Origin: Bacillota bacterium
GTDB taxonomy: Bacteria > Bacillota > Clostridia > Tissierellales > Peptoniphilaceae
Direction: 5' to 3'
NCBI GenBank assembly: GCA_029003555.1
Contig: JAQYCE010000023.1
Location: 1 to 34,617 of the forward strand
DNA: 34,617 nucleotides
The notes under the pieces were generated by a model. That model was not told the DNA's origin. It ran no database searches and was given only the letters and a program-made list of their open reading frames with translations. Positions 24,049 through 33,188 of this stretch are shown piece after piece. A program made the translations under genes and the position numbers. Each line of letters begins with the position of its first letter. The stretch's first letter is position 1.

Positions 24049-24744
24049 ATGAAGGAAAAATCACGGAATTTAACCATTAAAGAATATCCCAGCCACGACC
24101 GTCCTATGGAAAAGCTGGTAGGACGGGGGAAAGAAGCCCTTTCTGATGAGGAACTCCTGGCTATCCTGATCGGATCCGGAACCCCTTCCCGAAACGCCCT
24201 GGAGGTGGCGGACGCCATCTTGAGGCGGGACAAGCTGAGGACCTGGATCCTGACCGCCACGGTGGAAGAGCTGACCGACTTCGACGGGGTGGGCCGGACC
24301 AAGGCCTGCCGGATCATTGCCGGCCTGGAACTCGGTAAAAGGCTGACCTCCGCCCGGTCCTTCCAAGCCATGTCCCTCTCCAGCCCACGGACCGTCTTCA
24401 ACTACTTGTCCACCCTCTTTCAGGGGGAAAAGCAGGAGCGCTTTATCTGCCTCTATTTGGATGCCCAAAACCGCCCCTTCCGCCAGAGCCTCATTTCCCT
24501 GGGCACCCTGACCCAGACCCTGGTCCATCCCAGGGAGGTCTTTCGAGGGGCTATCAGGTCCGGGGCCAACGCCATCTTAGTCGCCCACAACCACCCCTCG
24601 GGGGATCCGGAGCCCTCCTGGGAGGACATCTCCATCACCAAGCGCCTCAGGGAAGTCGGCGATATCGTTGGAATCCCCCTCATCGACCACATGGTCATCG
24701 GAGAAAAGGCCTATGTCTCCATGAAGGAAAGAAAAATCCTATAA
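24049..24744 (+). CDS. radC: RadC (JAB/MPN domain, DNA-repair-associated)
   Basis: The 231-residue protein has an N-terminal helix-hairpin-helix region (LTDFDGVGRTKACRIIAGLELGKRL) and a C-terminal JAMM metalloprotease-like domain with the zinc-binding HNHPSGDPEPSWED (His180, His182, Asp near 193) and the upstream EVFRGAIRSGANAILVAH. Its biological role is unresolved, despite the name. The start has GAGGAGG inside a potential hairpin. It closes the unit with a terminator and precedes the mreBCD cluster, as is common in Firmicutes. Confidence 0.96.
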   Translation: MKEKSRNLTIKEYPSHDRPMEKLVGRGKEALSDEELLAILIGSGTPSRNALEVADAILRRDKLRTWILTATVEELTDFDGVGRTKACRIIAGLELGKRLTSARSFQAMSLSSPRTVFNYLSTLFQGEKQERFICLYLDAQNRPFRQSLISLGTLTQTLVHPREVFRGAIRSGANAILVAHNHPSGDPEPSWEDISITKRLREVGDIVGIPLIDHMVIGEKAYVSMKERKIL

Positions 24745-24755
24745 AAGACCAAAAG

Positions 24756-24780
24756 ATCCAGGCCAAGGTCTGGATTTTTT
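24756..24780 (+). terminator. Intrinsic terminator after radC
   Basis: ATCCAGGCC (24756-24764) pairs with GGTCTGGAT (24767-24775) with one G-T wobble, followed by T bases to 24780. Confidence 0.9.
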
Positions 24781-24912
24781 GCTGAAAGAAACACAGGATC
24801 TCCTCAATCCATTACAATAAAAGGGAAGATATGAGATACAATAATAAGAACGTCAAAGGGTCGGGCCGACCGGCCCCGGATGATTGAGGAAAAGATAGGG
24901 GAGTCACCATCT

Positions 24913-25944
24913 ATGAAATACTTTCGCATCCTAGCACCCGATATCGCCATCGATATGGGTTCAGCCAACACCCTGGTCGCCAGGATTGATAAGGGAATCA
25001 TCCTCCGCGAGCCGACGGTTGTTGCCCTGGACCTGGATAAAAAAGAAGTGATTACCGTTGGACAGGCCGCCAAGGACCTGATCGGCAAGTCTCCGGACAA
25101 TGTCATCGCCATCCGCCCCCTCCGGGACGGGGTGATTTCCGATTTTGAACTAACCCAGGCCCTGCTGGAATACTATATCCGCAAGGCCAGCCCGGGCATC
25201 TCCATGGTCGCCCCCCGGGTGGCCATCTCCATCCCTTCAGGGGCCACCGACGTGGAGCAGAGGGCTCTCCAGGACGCTGTCCTCCAGTCAGGCTCCCGGG
25301 ATGTCATTTTAATTGAGGAGCCCGTGGCCTCTGCCTATGGGGCCCGCCTGATCGACCCCGACCGGCCCAGCCAGGCCGCATTGATCGTGGACCTGGGGGC
25401 AGGCACGGCCGAATCCGCCATCGTCACGGGCTACGGAGTCATCACCTCCGAATTCCTCATGAAAGGCGGGGAAGACCTGGACGGCCGGATCAAGAACCGG
25501 CTCAAGGAAAGCTATAACCTCATCATCGGGGATAATACGGCAGAGAACATCAAAAACGGGATTGCTTCCTTCCGCAAGGAAAAGCAGACCACGGCTATGG
25601 AAGTGGGTGGCCGGGATGCCCTCTCCGGAATGCCCCGATCGGTGGATATTTATGCCTCGGATCTTTATGAGGACCTGGTTGCCTATGCCGGCGACCTCAT
25701 CGACACCATCCGTCGGACGGTGGAGAAAACCCCGCCGGAAGTGGCCTCCGACGTCATTAGCCGGGGAATCCACTTGACCGGAGGCCTGGCCCTCCTCGAC
25801 GGGATCGGTGACTACCTCCAGGAGACCCTCCTCATGCCGGTCCATATCTCCAAGACGCCATCGGAAGACGCCATCCAAGGCTCCCTGATTATCATGAAAA
25901 AGCTGGATAAAGACCTAAAGGGGAAGAAAAATGATTCGATATAA
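24913..25944 (+). CDS. mreB: Rod-shape-determining protein MreB
   Basis: The start at 24913 has AGGGGAG about 9 nt upstream and gives 343 aa, the usual size; an ATG at 24880 is in frame without a site. The actin fold is seen in DIAIDMGSANTLV (phosphate 1), PLRDGVISDFELTQALLEYYI, LIEEPVASAYGA, DLGAGTAESAIV (phosphate 2) and GIHLTGGLALLDGIGDYL (adenosine). MreB filaments under the membrane guide lateral wall synthesis. The residues ASPGISMVAPRVAISIPSG are a variant of the family's core, so it may be an MreB-like paralogue; its place before mreC and mreD supports MreB. A TACAAT at 24837 is a possible -10, with only a weak -35. Confidence 0.94.
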   Translation: MKYFRILAPDIAIDMGSANTLVARIDKGIILREPTVVALDLDKKEVITVGQAAKDLIGKSPDNVIAIRPLRDGVISDFELTQALLEYYIRKASPGISMVAPRVAISIPSGATDVEQRALQDAVLQSGSRDVILIEEPVASAYGARLIDPDRPSQAALIVDLGAGTAESAIVTGYGVITSEFLMKGGEDLDGRIKNRLKESYNLIIGDNTAENIKNGIASFRKEKQTTAMEVGGRDALSGMPRSVDIYASDLYEDLVAYAGDLIDTIRRTVEKTPPEVASDVISRGIHLTGGLALLDGIGDYLQETLLMPVHISKTPSEDAIQGSLIIMKKLDKDLKGKKNDSI

Positions 25945-26845
25945 AAGAAAAAAGAAGTCCTATTCTTTTATCATCACCTTAGGTCTTCTTATCCTCTTAA
26001 TTCTCTTTTCCCAGAGAAATCCACAGACTTCCGCCCTTCCATCCAAGATCCTGAATACAGTTATCTCACCGGTTAATTCGGTCTTCTACACCGTCTCCCA
26101 GTCCGCCCAGGACCTCTATGACCGGGTCTTTGGGGACCGGGCCAGCCAGGCCAAAATTGACCAGCTGGTGAAGGAGAACAAGGCCCTAGAGGAAAAGGTC
26201 CAGCGCCTGGGCAGTGTCGTGGCGGATTCTGAGGTCTTAAAAGAGTCAGCCCGCCTCCGGGCCCTGAACCCGGATAAGATGGTAGCTGCCCATATCTCCG
26301 GAATGGACCCCTCCAACCACTTTGTCCGTTTTACCATCAACAAAGGGTTGATATCTGGTATTCGGGAGGGGGATGTGGTCATCGAAGGGGTGAAAACGGA
26401 AGACGGCTATTCTTCAGCGGGATTGGTGGGCAAGGTGGTGGAAGTCGGCCCCAACTATGCCAAGGTCTCTTCTCTGATGGACCAGGCCAACAACGTTTCC
26501 GTTCTTTTTGCCGAATCCACCGGTTACGGGATCATCAATTCCCGGGATGCCGAATCCTTTTTCGGCTATCTTTTGGACCCCTCCACCCCGGTCAAAGAAG
26601 GGGAAGCGGTGGTCAGCTCCGGCATGGGAGGCGTTTATCCCCGGGGCATCTATGTGGGCAAGGTTTCTAAGGTGGAAACGGCCAAAGACGGATTGACCAA
26701 GAATGTGGCCATCCGGTCCGTCATCGATTTTAACCGCCTCTACGACCTCCTGGTCTTCCACCCGGAAGACTCCATCCAAACCGGAGAGGGAGAGTCCTCT
26801 GCTGATAAGCCTGTTTCCGGTGATCAAGGAGGCAAGAATGAATAA
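25931..26845 (+). CDS. mreC: Rod-shape-determining protein MreC
   Basis: The 304-residue protein has a short basic N-terminus, one membrane helix (about 11-28), a coiled coil (about 65-100, QAKIDQLVKENKALEEKVQRLG) and the beta-barrel MreC domain outside the membrane (VVIEGVKTEDGYSSAGLVGKVVEVGPNYAKV and GVYPRGIYVGKV). It links MreB to PBP2. The tail is acidic and Ser/Gly-rich. It overlaps mreB by 14 bp and mreD by 8 bp. Confidence 0.95.
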   Translation: MIRYKRKKKSYSFIITLGLLILLILFSQRNPQTSALPSKILNTVISPVNSVFYTVSQSAQDLYDRVFGDRASQAKIDQLVKENKALEEKVQRLGSVVADSEVLKESARLRALNPDKMVAAHISGMDPSNHFVRFTINKGLISGIREGDVVIEGVKTEDGYSSAGLVGKVVEVGPNYAKVSSLMDQANNVSVLFAESTGYGIINSRDAESFFGYLLDPSTPVKEGEAVVSSGMGGVYPRGIYVGKVSKVETAKDGLTKNVAIRSVIDFNRLYDLLVFHPEDSIQTGEGESSADKPVSGDQGGKNE

Positions 26846-27338
26846 AAAACGCTTTGCTTTGGTGATCCTGGTAAGCCAGGTCCTCCAGGCAACCATTCTC
26901 TCACGTCTGGAAATCCTGGGCGCCAGCCCCAATATCAACATTCCCCTGACCATCGTCCTGGCCATCTTTTATGGACCGGTTTGGGGGGGATATACCGGTC
27001 TGGGCCTTGGCCTTCTGGAAGATATCATGTTCGCCCCCGTCCTCGGTGTCCAAGCCCTCATCTACTTCCTCCTGGGTAGCCTGGTGGGCAAGTCCATGAA
27101 AAACACCGCCAACCGGCTTCCAACCGGTCTTTTAGTGACGGTCCTGGCCACCCTTTTCCGCTGGCTCATCTCCAGCCTGATCTACCTGGTCCTTCGGATC
27201 CCTTTTACCTATATCCACTACTGGAAGGGCCCCTTGCTGGCCGAATGCCTCTTAAACGGCATCCTTTACCTCTTGGTCCTATTTGTCTTATCCCGGGCCA
27301 TTCCCTCCCGTCCTATCCGGAAATTTACCGGCCTTTAA
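26838..27338 (+). CDS. mreD: Rod-shape-determining protein MreD
   Basis: The start at 26838 has AAGGAGG about 5 nt upstream and removes a frame extension that lies within mreC. The 166-residue protein has about five membrane segments, including PNINIPLTIVLAIFYGPVWGGYTGLGLGLLEDIMF, the most conserved part of MreD. It is a membrane partner of MreC and PBP2. The PBP2 gene follows after 35 bp without a terminator. Confidence 0.93.
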   Translation: MNKKRFALVILVSQVLQATILSRLEILGASPNINIPLTIVLAIFYGPVWGGYTGLGLGLLEDIMFAPVLGVQALIYFLLGSLVGKSMKNTANRLPTGLLVTVLATLFRWLISSLIYLVLRIPFTYIHYWKGPLLAECLLNGILYLLVLFVLSRAIPSRPIRKFTGL

Positions 27339-27373
27339 TTCCGACGGATCCCGCAATTAGTTAGGTTGTTACC

Positions 27374-30300
27374 ATGAAAAAGACCCGCAATGTTCGCTCC
27401 AATATCATTATTGCTCTCCTTTTCATCCTCATGGGTGCCCTGGTCTGGAAACTTTTCGACCTCATGATCCTGAATGGGGACTACTACCGGAAAATCTCCG
27501 CTTCCAAGCGGACCAAGGAAATCCAAATTATCGCGCCTAGGGGGAATATCTATGACCGAAATGGGGTCCTCCTGGCAGGAACCCAGATTTCCTATGCGGT
27601 CCAGTCCTATAAGGATGAGTTCCTGGACCTGGATAAAGAAGAGAGAAACCAAACCCTCTCCCAGCTGGTCCTCTACATGGACGGGGATGGGGTGGATTAT
27701 TTGGATGAATTCCCCCTTTCCTCCTTTATTTTCTGCTACAAAGATCCCGAGGATTATTTTAAGGAATCCATGACCCCCCAAAGCCTGGCGGAAAAAACCA
27801 TGATTGACAAGGGACTGACCGACGAATGGTTAAAGAGAGTCTACCAATTCAAAGGGAAGGAGGGGAACTACCGGGTTTCCATTGCCGACCGAGCCCTTAA
27901 GGCCTTTTCCCTCAAGGGCCATGCCTTGCCCTTGCACATGGCTGAAGGAGAGGGAAACCGGCTGGTCTTTGACAAGGAAAACCCCAAGTACGACCAATTT
28001 GTAGAGGCGGGCAAGATCAAGAACCCCAACGACCCCATGGCCTTCCTGTCCGATATGGTCAAGGAAAATCCCACCATTTTGACCCAAATCATGGGCCATC
28101 CTGCCGCCCGAAAAATGGCCTTTGAACTTATGCAGGAAAAAAAGGCGGAGGGAAAGCTGACCCTTTCTCCTTATGCTTTCACCTATAAAGAAGCTCTTCT
28201 CCGGAAGAAGGGCATTTTCCACCAGCGTTTCCCCCGAGTAACGGAGACGTCCACGGCCAAGGAGGACTTCACCACCATGGTCATGGCGTCGGCCCTGAAG
28301 GACTTCCTGACTTCCATGGCAGTAGGGGAGGAGAACAATTTTGAAATCCCTGCGGAAGCTCTAATCAACCGACTGACCCCCTTGGAAAAGTCCATTAACC
28401 TCAACTACCGAATCCAGCCGGATGCCAAGTCGGTATCGATCGAATATGAAAAAAGCGAGGATACAGAAGAAAATCCCCTGGACCGGCTCATCCGCCTGGC
28501 CAAGGCCCATCATCTTTTGGAAGACCTCATCGTCGACGATCAGTTCAAGGGCCTGGCCCAGGATGCTCTTTTCGGTGCGGGTCTCTACCCGGGCATCGAT
28601 ATTAAGCATTGGACCTACGGATTGGAGAAAGACCATGCTGACTTCCTCAAGCGCTATAAGCTGGAGGACATGGGACCGGAGATGGCTTTTCCTATCCTTT
28701 TGGAAAAAAGAAGCCTGCCCACCACCGGCGATGCCATTTGGGATTACGGGAAGTTGGTCACGGAAGGTCGGATTATCTGGCAGGCGGACTACGCCTACAC
28801 CCCGGTCAACCTTTGTTATGAGCTTTCCCCCGGTGCTGTGGCGAAAATCCAGGAGAACATCCCTGACCTGACCGGGATCATGGTCTCCCGGGAATCCATC
28901 CGCTTCTACCCTAACGGCAGCCTGGCCTCCCACGTCTTGGGCTATATTGGGAAAATCGCCAGCGAGGCTGAAGTACAGAAGTTCATCAAAGAGAAGAAAT
29001 ACCAGCCCAACGAACTGGTGGGAAAGACCGGGGTGGAGGAGGCCTTTGAGGACACCCTCCACGGGGTCAATGGCAAGCAGGTGGTCATGATCGATTCCAA
29101 CGGGAACCGGACAGAGACCCTATCCCGGACGGAGCCTAAGGCCGGAAACAACCTCTACCTGACTATCGATGCCAACTTCCAGCGTCAGTCGGAGGAGATC
29201 ATCAAAAACGGCCTCATCTCCATCAAGCACGGCTTGACCTACCAATCCCCCTGGGGGAACTACAGCGGAATAACCCGGTCCTCAAGTTTGAATTCCGGTT
29301 CCTCCATCTCCGTTGACCCCAAGACGGGAGAGCTTCTTTCCATGGTCTCCTATCCGGACTATGATCCCAACTTCTTCGTCACCGGGATCTCTCAGTCCGA
29401 CTGGAAGAGGCTGAATGATGAGGAAAACCCGGATGAAAACAAGCCTAAGCCCCTTTTCAACCTAACCACACAATCTGCTGTCCAGCCGGGATCCATCTTT
29501 AAGACTGTTGTGGGGATTTCCAGCGTGGAGCACGGCTTAAACCCCCGTGCCACCGTCAACTGCACCGGCTATATGGATATCGGGGACCAGCGCTTCCGCT
29601 GCTGGATCTTCCACCAGGGAGGATCCCACGGTCCCATGAACCTCTATTCGGCCCTCCGGGAATCCTGCAACTACTACTTCTATGTTCTTGGCCTGGGCTA
29701 CGACCCCAAGGGCAATGCCGCCCCCGATTTCAAGCTGGAGATCGATGAGCTGGGGAAGACCGCCAGGGAATTGGGGATGGACCGGCCTTCCGGGCTGGAA
29801 ATCAACATCCCCCGAGAGGCCCCTTCCTCCATCCCGTCAAAGGATAAGAAGGTGGCCTTGTCGAAGACCCTCCTTCGCCGGTTTTTGGATGCCAACCTGT
29901 CCAATTACAAAAAGGAGGGATTAAAGAAGAACCCATCCATCATTAAAGAAGATAGCCAGCGGATTCTGGGCTGGTTGGATGAGGAAAAACCCATTTCAAG
30001 AAATGCCGTCATTGAGCGCTTGGATGAACTGGGCTATGACCCCATGACCCCCTTGGAGGGGAAAAGGGAGGGTCTGGCCGATATCTTGAAGTATTCCTAT
30101 TTCAACCAGATCCAGTGGACTTCGGCCGACTCGGTCAACACCATGATCGGCCAGGGACAGAATGCCTACTCTCCCGTGACCATGCTCAAGGTGGACCAAA
30201 CCATAGCCAACCTGGGCCAGTCCTATGACTTCACCCTGGTTCGGGAAATTCGGGGTTCCGACAACAAGACCATGGTATACAAGCAATCACCCAAGAAGCA

Positions 30301-30736
30301 GGAAGCGAAGATACCTGCCCAGGTCTTTAAGGAGGTCCAGGAAGGAATGAGGCAGGCTTCAGCCAGCTTCTACCGGGTGAACAACACCGTCCCCTTCCAC
30401 CTGGCCCACAAGACCGGGACAGCCACCCGGGAGCAGATCGACCCCAGGACGGGGCGCTACTACGCCCCCTATTGCTGGATCATGGGCTTTGCTCCTTTTG
30501 AGGACCCCAAGATTGCTACGGTCATCTTCTACCCGGTGGGGGACTCTTCCGTCAACGCCGTTCCCATCCTCAGGGACCATGCGGCTGCCTATCTGAAGGC
30601 TGACCCCTCCAACGAGGCCTATGACCCCGCCGCTTATTCAGGCTATTCCACCTATGAGCCCATGAAGGCTAGGAACATCGATGTCCAGGAGGTTAAACCG
30701 GGGGATAGTGAAGAAAGCCCCAACCATGCAGATTAG
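27374..30736 (+). CDS. mrdA: Penicillin-binding protein 2 (class B transpeptidase), oversized
   Basis: The 1120-residue protein is far longer than the 600-700 residues of ordinary PBP2. A membrane helix (about 13-33) is followed by the pedestal motif APRGNIYDRNGVLLAG. The region from about 90 to 480 is rich in charged residues and shows no motif I know; it lies where the pedestal domain is usually much shorter. PNGSLASHVLGYIG and GKTGVEEAFEDTLHG then resume the pedestal. The transpeptidase has the nucleophile in QPGSIFKT (Ser707, Lys710), SCN (Ser764-Asn766) and KTG (1013-1015). It cross-links peptidoglycan during elongation with MreBCD. The Shine-Dalgarno sequence is weak. The C-terminus is acidic. 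rodA is not in the window. Confidence 0.94.
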   Translation: MKKTRNVRSNIIIALLFILMGALVWKLFDLMILNGDYYRKISASKRTKEIQIIAPRGNIYDRNGVLLAGTQISYAVQSYKDEFLDLDKEERNQTLSQLVLYMDGDGVDYLDEFPLSSFIFCYKDPEDYFKESMTPQSLAEKTMIDKGLTDEWLKRVYQFKGKEGNYRVSIADRALKAFSLKGHALPLHMAEGEGNRLVFDKENPKYDQFVEAGKIKNPNDPMAFLSDMVKENPTILTQIMGHPAARKMAFELMQEKKAEGKLTLSPYAFTYKEALLRKKGIFHQRFPRVTETSTAKEDFTTMVMASALKDFLTSMAVGEENNFEIPAEALINRLTPLEKSINLNYRIQPDAKSVSIEYEKSEDTEENPLDRLIRLAKAHHLLEDLIVDDQFKGLAQDALFGAGLYPGIDIKHWTYGLEKDHADFLKRYKLEDMGPEMAFPILLEKRSLPTTGDAIWDYGKLVTEGRIIWQADYAYTPVNLCYELSPGAVAKIQENIPDLTGIMVSRESIRFYPNGSLASHVLGYIGKIASEAEVQKFIKEKKYQPNELVGKTGVEEAFEDTLHGVNGKQVVMIDSNGNRTETLSRTEPKAGNNLYLTIDANFQRQSEEIIKNGLISIKHGLTYQSPWGNYSGITRSSSLNSGSSISVDPKTGELLSMVSYPDYDPNFFVTGISQSDWKRLNDEENPDENKPKPLFNLTTQSAVQPGSIFKTVVGISSVEHGLNPRATVNCTGYMDIGDQRFRCWIFHQGGSHGPMNLYSALRESCNYYFYVLGLGYDPKGNAAPDFKLEIDELGKTARELGMDRPSGLEINIPREAPSSIPSKDKKVALSKTLLRRFLDANLSNYKKEGLKKNPSIIKEDSQRILGWLDEEKPISRNAVIERLDELGYDPMTPLEGKREGLADILKYSYFNQIQWTSADSVNTMIGQGQNAYSPVTMLKVDQTIANLGQSYDFTLVREIRGSDNKTMVYKQSPKKQEAKIPAQVFKEVQEGMRQASASFYRVNNTVPFHLAHKTGTATREQIDPRTGRYYAPYCWIMGFAPFEDPKIATVIFYPVGDSSVNAVPILRDHAAAYLKADPSNEAYDPAAYSGYSTYEPMKARNIDVQEVKPGDSEESPNHAD

Positions 30737-30739
30737 ACC

Positions 30740-30768
30740 TTGCTCATCGAGGGAAATTCTGCTATAAT
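30740..30768 (+). promoter_or_regulatory. Promoter of the rplU-prp-rpmA operon
   Basis: TTGCTC at 30740-30745, a 17-nt spacer and a perfect TATAAT at 30763-30768, beginning four bases after the PBP2 stop codon. Confidence 0.85.
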
Positions 30769-30774
30769 AACTAA

Positions 30775-30863
30775 ATGTGTAACCGCTCAGAAGAGGTTCC
30801 CAGTAAATTGAGAAATTTCTTCTCAATACCTCCATTGGCGAGTCTAACAGAACGGAGAAAACT
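30775..30863 (+). promoter_or_regulatory. Structured rplU leader (L21 leader candidate)
   Basis: About 89 nt separate the expected transcription start from the rplU ATG. The leader can form a stem AAC-CTC/GAG-GTT near 30780-30799 and GAGAA/TTCTC near 30810-30824. Firmicute rplU genes often carry an autoregulatory L21 leader; I name it by position and folding, not by a covariance match. Confidence 0.5.
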
Positions 30864-31172
30864 ATGTACGCAGTTATTAAAACCGGTGGTAAGCAATACC
30901 AAGTTGAGGAAGGCCAAGTCCTGCGGATTGAAAAGGTCAAGGGCGAAGTTGGTGACAAGATTGCCCTGGACCAGGTTTTGGTCATCGGAGGCGACAGCCT
31001 GAAAGTGGGTAAGCCCTTCCTTGAAGGAGCTAAGGTCGAAGCCACGATCAAGGCCCAGGACAAGGCAAAGAAAGTCATCGTCGGCAAGTTTAAGGCAAAA
31101 AAAGGTTATAAGAGAAAACAGGGTCACCGTCAGCCCTACACCCTGATCTCCATCGATCAAATCCAGGGCTAA
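30864..31172 (+). CDS. rplU: 50S ribosomal protein L21
   Basis: The 102-residue protein begins MYAVIKTGGKQYQVEEGQ and ends with the basic KFKAKKGYKRKQGHRQPYT and LISIDQI, both highly conserved in L21. It binds 23S rRNA. The start has a weak site (CGGAG, about 7 nt upstream). TAATG joins it to prp with a 1-bp overlap. Confidence 0.99.
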   Translation: MYAVIKTGGKQYQVEEGQVLRIEKVKGEVGDKIALDQVLVIGGDSLKVGKPFLEGAKVEATIKAQDKAKKVIVGKFKAKKGYKRKQGHRQPYTLISIDQIQG

Positions 31173-31519
31173 TGATTCGGCTGACATTCTTCTCCGACCT
31201 GACCTCCTCCCGGAGGACCTACCGGGGCTTTCAGATGAGGGGACATGCGGACGCCGGTCCCCATGGTCAAGACCTCGTCTGTTGTGCCGCTTCCACCCTT
31301 GCCATCGGAACGGTCAATGCCCTCCAGGAAGTCCTTGGACTGGAAGACATTAGGGTTGAGTTTGAAGAAGGAAAGATGGATGTCTTTCTTCCTGAGGAGG
31401 AAGGTCAATCCACCATCCCATACAGTAATTTTGCTTTGGAGGCCTTCCATTTCAATATGAAAGAGCTGGCCAAAGAGCACCCTGAATCTATTTGTATTCA
31501 ATATAGAAAGGACCTTTAA
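31172..31519 (+). CDS. prp: Ribosomal-processing cysteine protease Prp
   Basis: The 115-residue protein has the family's catalytic pair: His25 in MRGHADAG and Cys37 in [10 protein letters not shown], 12 residues apart as in the staphylococcal enzyme. Prp removes the N-terminal extension of L27 in Firmicutes. It lies between rplU and rpmA, the usual place, with a 1-bp overlap to rplU and one base before the rpmA ATG. No separate promoter is visible. Confidence 0.95.
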   Translation: MIRLTFFSDLTSSRRTYRGFQMRGHADAGPHGQDLVCCAASTLAIGTVNALQEVLGLEDIRVEFEEGKMDVFLPEEEGQSTIPYSNFALEAFHFNMKELAKEHPESICIQYRKDL

Positions 31520-31520
31520 G

Positions 31521-31811
31521 ATGAAATTTTATCTTCAACTTTTCTCTTCGAAGAAGGGAGTTTCTTCATCCAAAAACGGCCGTGATTCCCAATCCAAGCG
31601 CCTGGGCGTCAAGAAGCATGACGGCGTCGTCGTCAAGCCCGGTCAGATCATTGTTCGCCAACGCGGCACCCGGATCCATCCCGGACTGGGCGTAAAGCGG
31701 GGCGGGGATGACACCCTCTTTGCTGTTGCTCCCGGCATTGTCCGCTTTGAGACAGCCGGAAAGAAGAAGACAGTATCCGTCTACCCCATTGAAGAAGTTG
31801 CCACTGCCTAA
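31521..31811 (+). CDS. rpmA: 50S ribosomal protein L27 with Prp-cleavable N-terminal extension
   Basis: The 96-residue protein begins [22 protein letters not shown]. In Firmicutes the leader ends LQFF and is removed by Prp before Ala-Ser-Lys-Lys-Gly; here it reads LQLF followed by SSKKG, so cleavage between Phe8 and Ser9 is predicted. The mature N-terminus reaches towards the peptidyl-transferase centre. The rest ([33 protein letters not shown]) is standard L27. The Shine-Dalgarno sequence (AAAGGA) lies inside prp. Confidence 0.98.
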   Translation: MKFYLQLFSSKKGVSSSKNGRDSQSKRLGVKKHDGVVVKPGQIIVRQRGTRIHPGLGVKRGGDDTLFAVAPGIVRFETAGKKKTVSVYPIEEVATA

Positions 31812-31831
31812 GCCGAACCGGGCAGAGGATG

Positions 31832-31861
31832 AAAGGAGTCGCCTTGGCGGCTCCTTTTCTT
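31832..31861 (+). terminator. Intrinsic terminator after rpmA
   Basis: AAAGGAGTCGCC (31832-31843) pairs with GGCGGCTCCTTT (31846-31857) with one T-G wobble and a 2-nt loop, followed by TCTT. The T-run is short, so some readthrough into obgE is likely. Confidence 0.75.
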
Positions 31862-31896
31862 AATTGTTCCCAGACCCTGACCAAAGAGGAGGGCCT

Positions 31897-33171
31897 ATGT
31901 TTATTGACAAAGCAAGCATACAACTGAAGGCGGGAAGGGGAGGCGATGGCGCTATCTCCTGGAGGAGGGAAGCCTTCATTCCTTCCGGAGGCCCCGACGG
32001 GGGTGACGGAGGAAGGGGAGGATCCATCTATTTTGTAGCCGATAACAATGTCACCACCCTCCTGGACTTTAAGTATAAGAGGACCTACAAGGCGGAGTCA
32101 GGCATGAACGGAATGGGGAAGAAGATGGCCGGAAAGTCGGGCCAGGACCTCTACCTCAAGGTCCCGGTCGGCACGGTCATCCGGGAAAAAGAATCCCTCC
32201 TTCCCATCGCCGACCTGACCGAAGACGGAGAGACCTTCCTGGCCGTCAAAGGCGGACGGGGAGGAAAGGGGAATACCCATTTCAAGAATTCCGTCCGCCA
32301 GGCTCCCCGATTTGCCATCCCCGGCCAGCATGGCCAGGAGTTGGAGGTTATCCTGGAAGTCAAGCTCATTGCGGATGTGGGCCTGGTAGGCTTGCCCAAT
32401 GTGGGAAAGTCCACCATCCTCTCCATCCTCTCCAATGCCCGGCCCAAGATCGCCAACTACCACTTCACCACCCTCTCACCCAACTTGGGCGTGGTGGATA
32501 TCGACCACGACCTTTCCTTTGTCCTGGCCGATATTCCCGGCTTGGTGGAAGGTGCCTCATCCGGGGCGGGTCTGGGAGATGACTTCCTCCGCCACATCGA
32601 GCGGACCCGGGTTTTAGTCCATGTCCTGGACATGGCCGGATCTGAGGGAAGGGATTCCTACCAGGACTACCTCCTCATCCAAGAGGAGCTGGCTTCCTAT
32701 AACGAAGCCCTCCCTGACCGGGTCAAGATCATTGTGGCCAACAAGATGGACCTGCCCGGCGGGGAAGAGGGCTTAAAGCGTTTCAAAGAGGAAATCGGGG
32801 AGACATCCGCCCGGATCCTCCCCCTTTCCGCAGCGACCACCCAAGGCATTAAAGAGCTCAAATACGCCATAGCGGATGCCTTGAAGGACCTCCCCCGAAC
32901 CCTAGCTTCCTTTGATGAGGACCTGGTGGACGTCAACCAGTTCTTCAAGCGGGATGAGGGCATCACGGTGGAGCGGAAGGAAGACACAATTTTTGTCACC
33001 GGAGAACCGGTGAAAGACTTGGTCCGACGCCTCATCATCACCGATGAAGGGTCCGTTCGCTTCTTTGAACGGCGCCTGGAGGATATGGGGGTCATGGACC
33101 AAATTCGAGAAAAAAATCCCACAGAAAATGATACGATTGATGTGGAAGGATTTCAGTTTGACTGGCTGTAA
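31897..33171 (+). CDS. obgE: GTPase Obg (ObgE/CgtA)
   Basis: The start at 31897 has GAGGAGGG upstream; the frame also has a TTG at 31864, without a site. The 424-residue protein has the Gly-rich Obg fold ([16 protein letters not shown]), a GTPase domain with GLPNVGKST (165-173), [10 protein letters not shown] and NKMD, and the C-terminal OCT domain with [17 protein letters not shown]. Obg acts in ribosome maturation and stress response. It follows the rpmA terminator closely and has no clear promoter of its own; guaB starts 17 bp later. Confidence 0.98.
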   Translation: MFIDKASIQLKAGRGGDGAISWRREAFIPSGGPDGGDGGRGGSIYFVADNNVTTLLDFKYKRTYKAESGMNGMGKKMAGKSGQDLYLKVPVGTVIREKESLLPIADLTEDGETFLAVKGGRGGKGNTHFKNSVRQAPRFAIPGQHGQELEVILEVKLIADVGLVGLPNVGKSTILSILSNARPKIANYHFTTLSPNLGVVDIDHDLSFVLADIPGLVEGASSGAGLGDDFLRHIERTRVLVHVLDMAGSEGRDSYQDYLLIQEELASYNEALPDRVKIIVANKMDLPGGEEGLKRFKEEIGETSARILPLSAATTQGIKELKYAIADALKDLPRTLASFDEDLVDVNQFFKRDEGITVERKEDTIFVTGEPVKDLVRRLIITDEGSVRFFERRLEDMGVMDQIREKNPTENDTIDVEGFQFDWL

Positions 33172-33188
33172 AGCAAGAAGGAGGAAAT

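Noticed and set aside
24863-24876. GGGCC-GACC-GGCCC palindrome before mreB
   Set aside because: Short, GC-rich and without a T-run or known motif; chance is plausible at this base composition.
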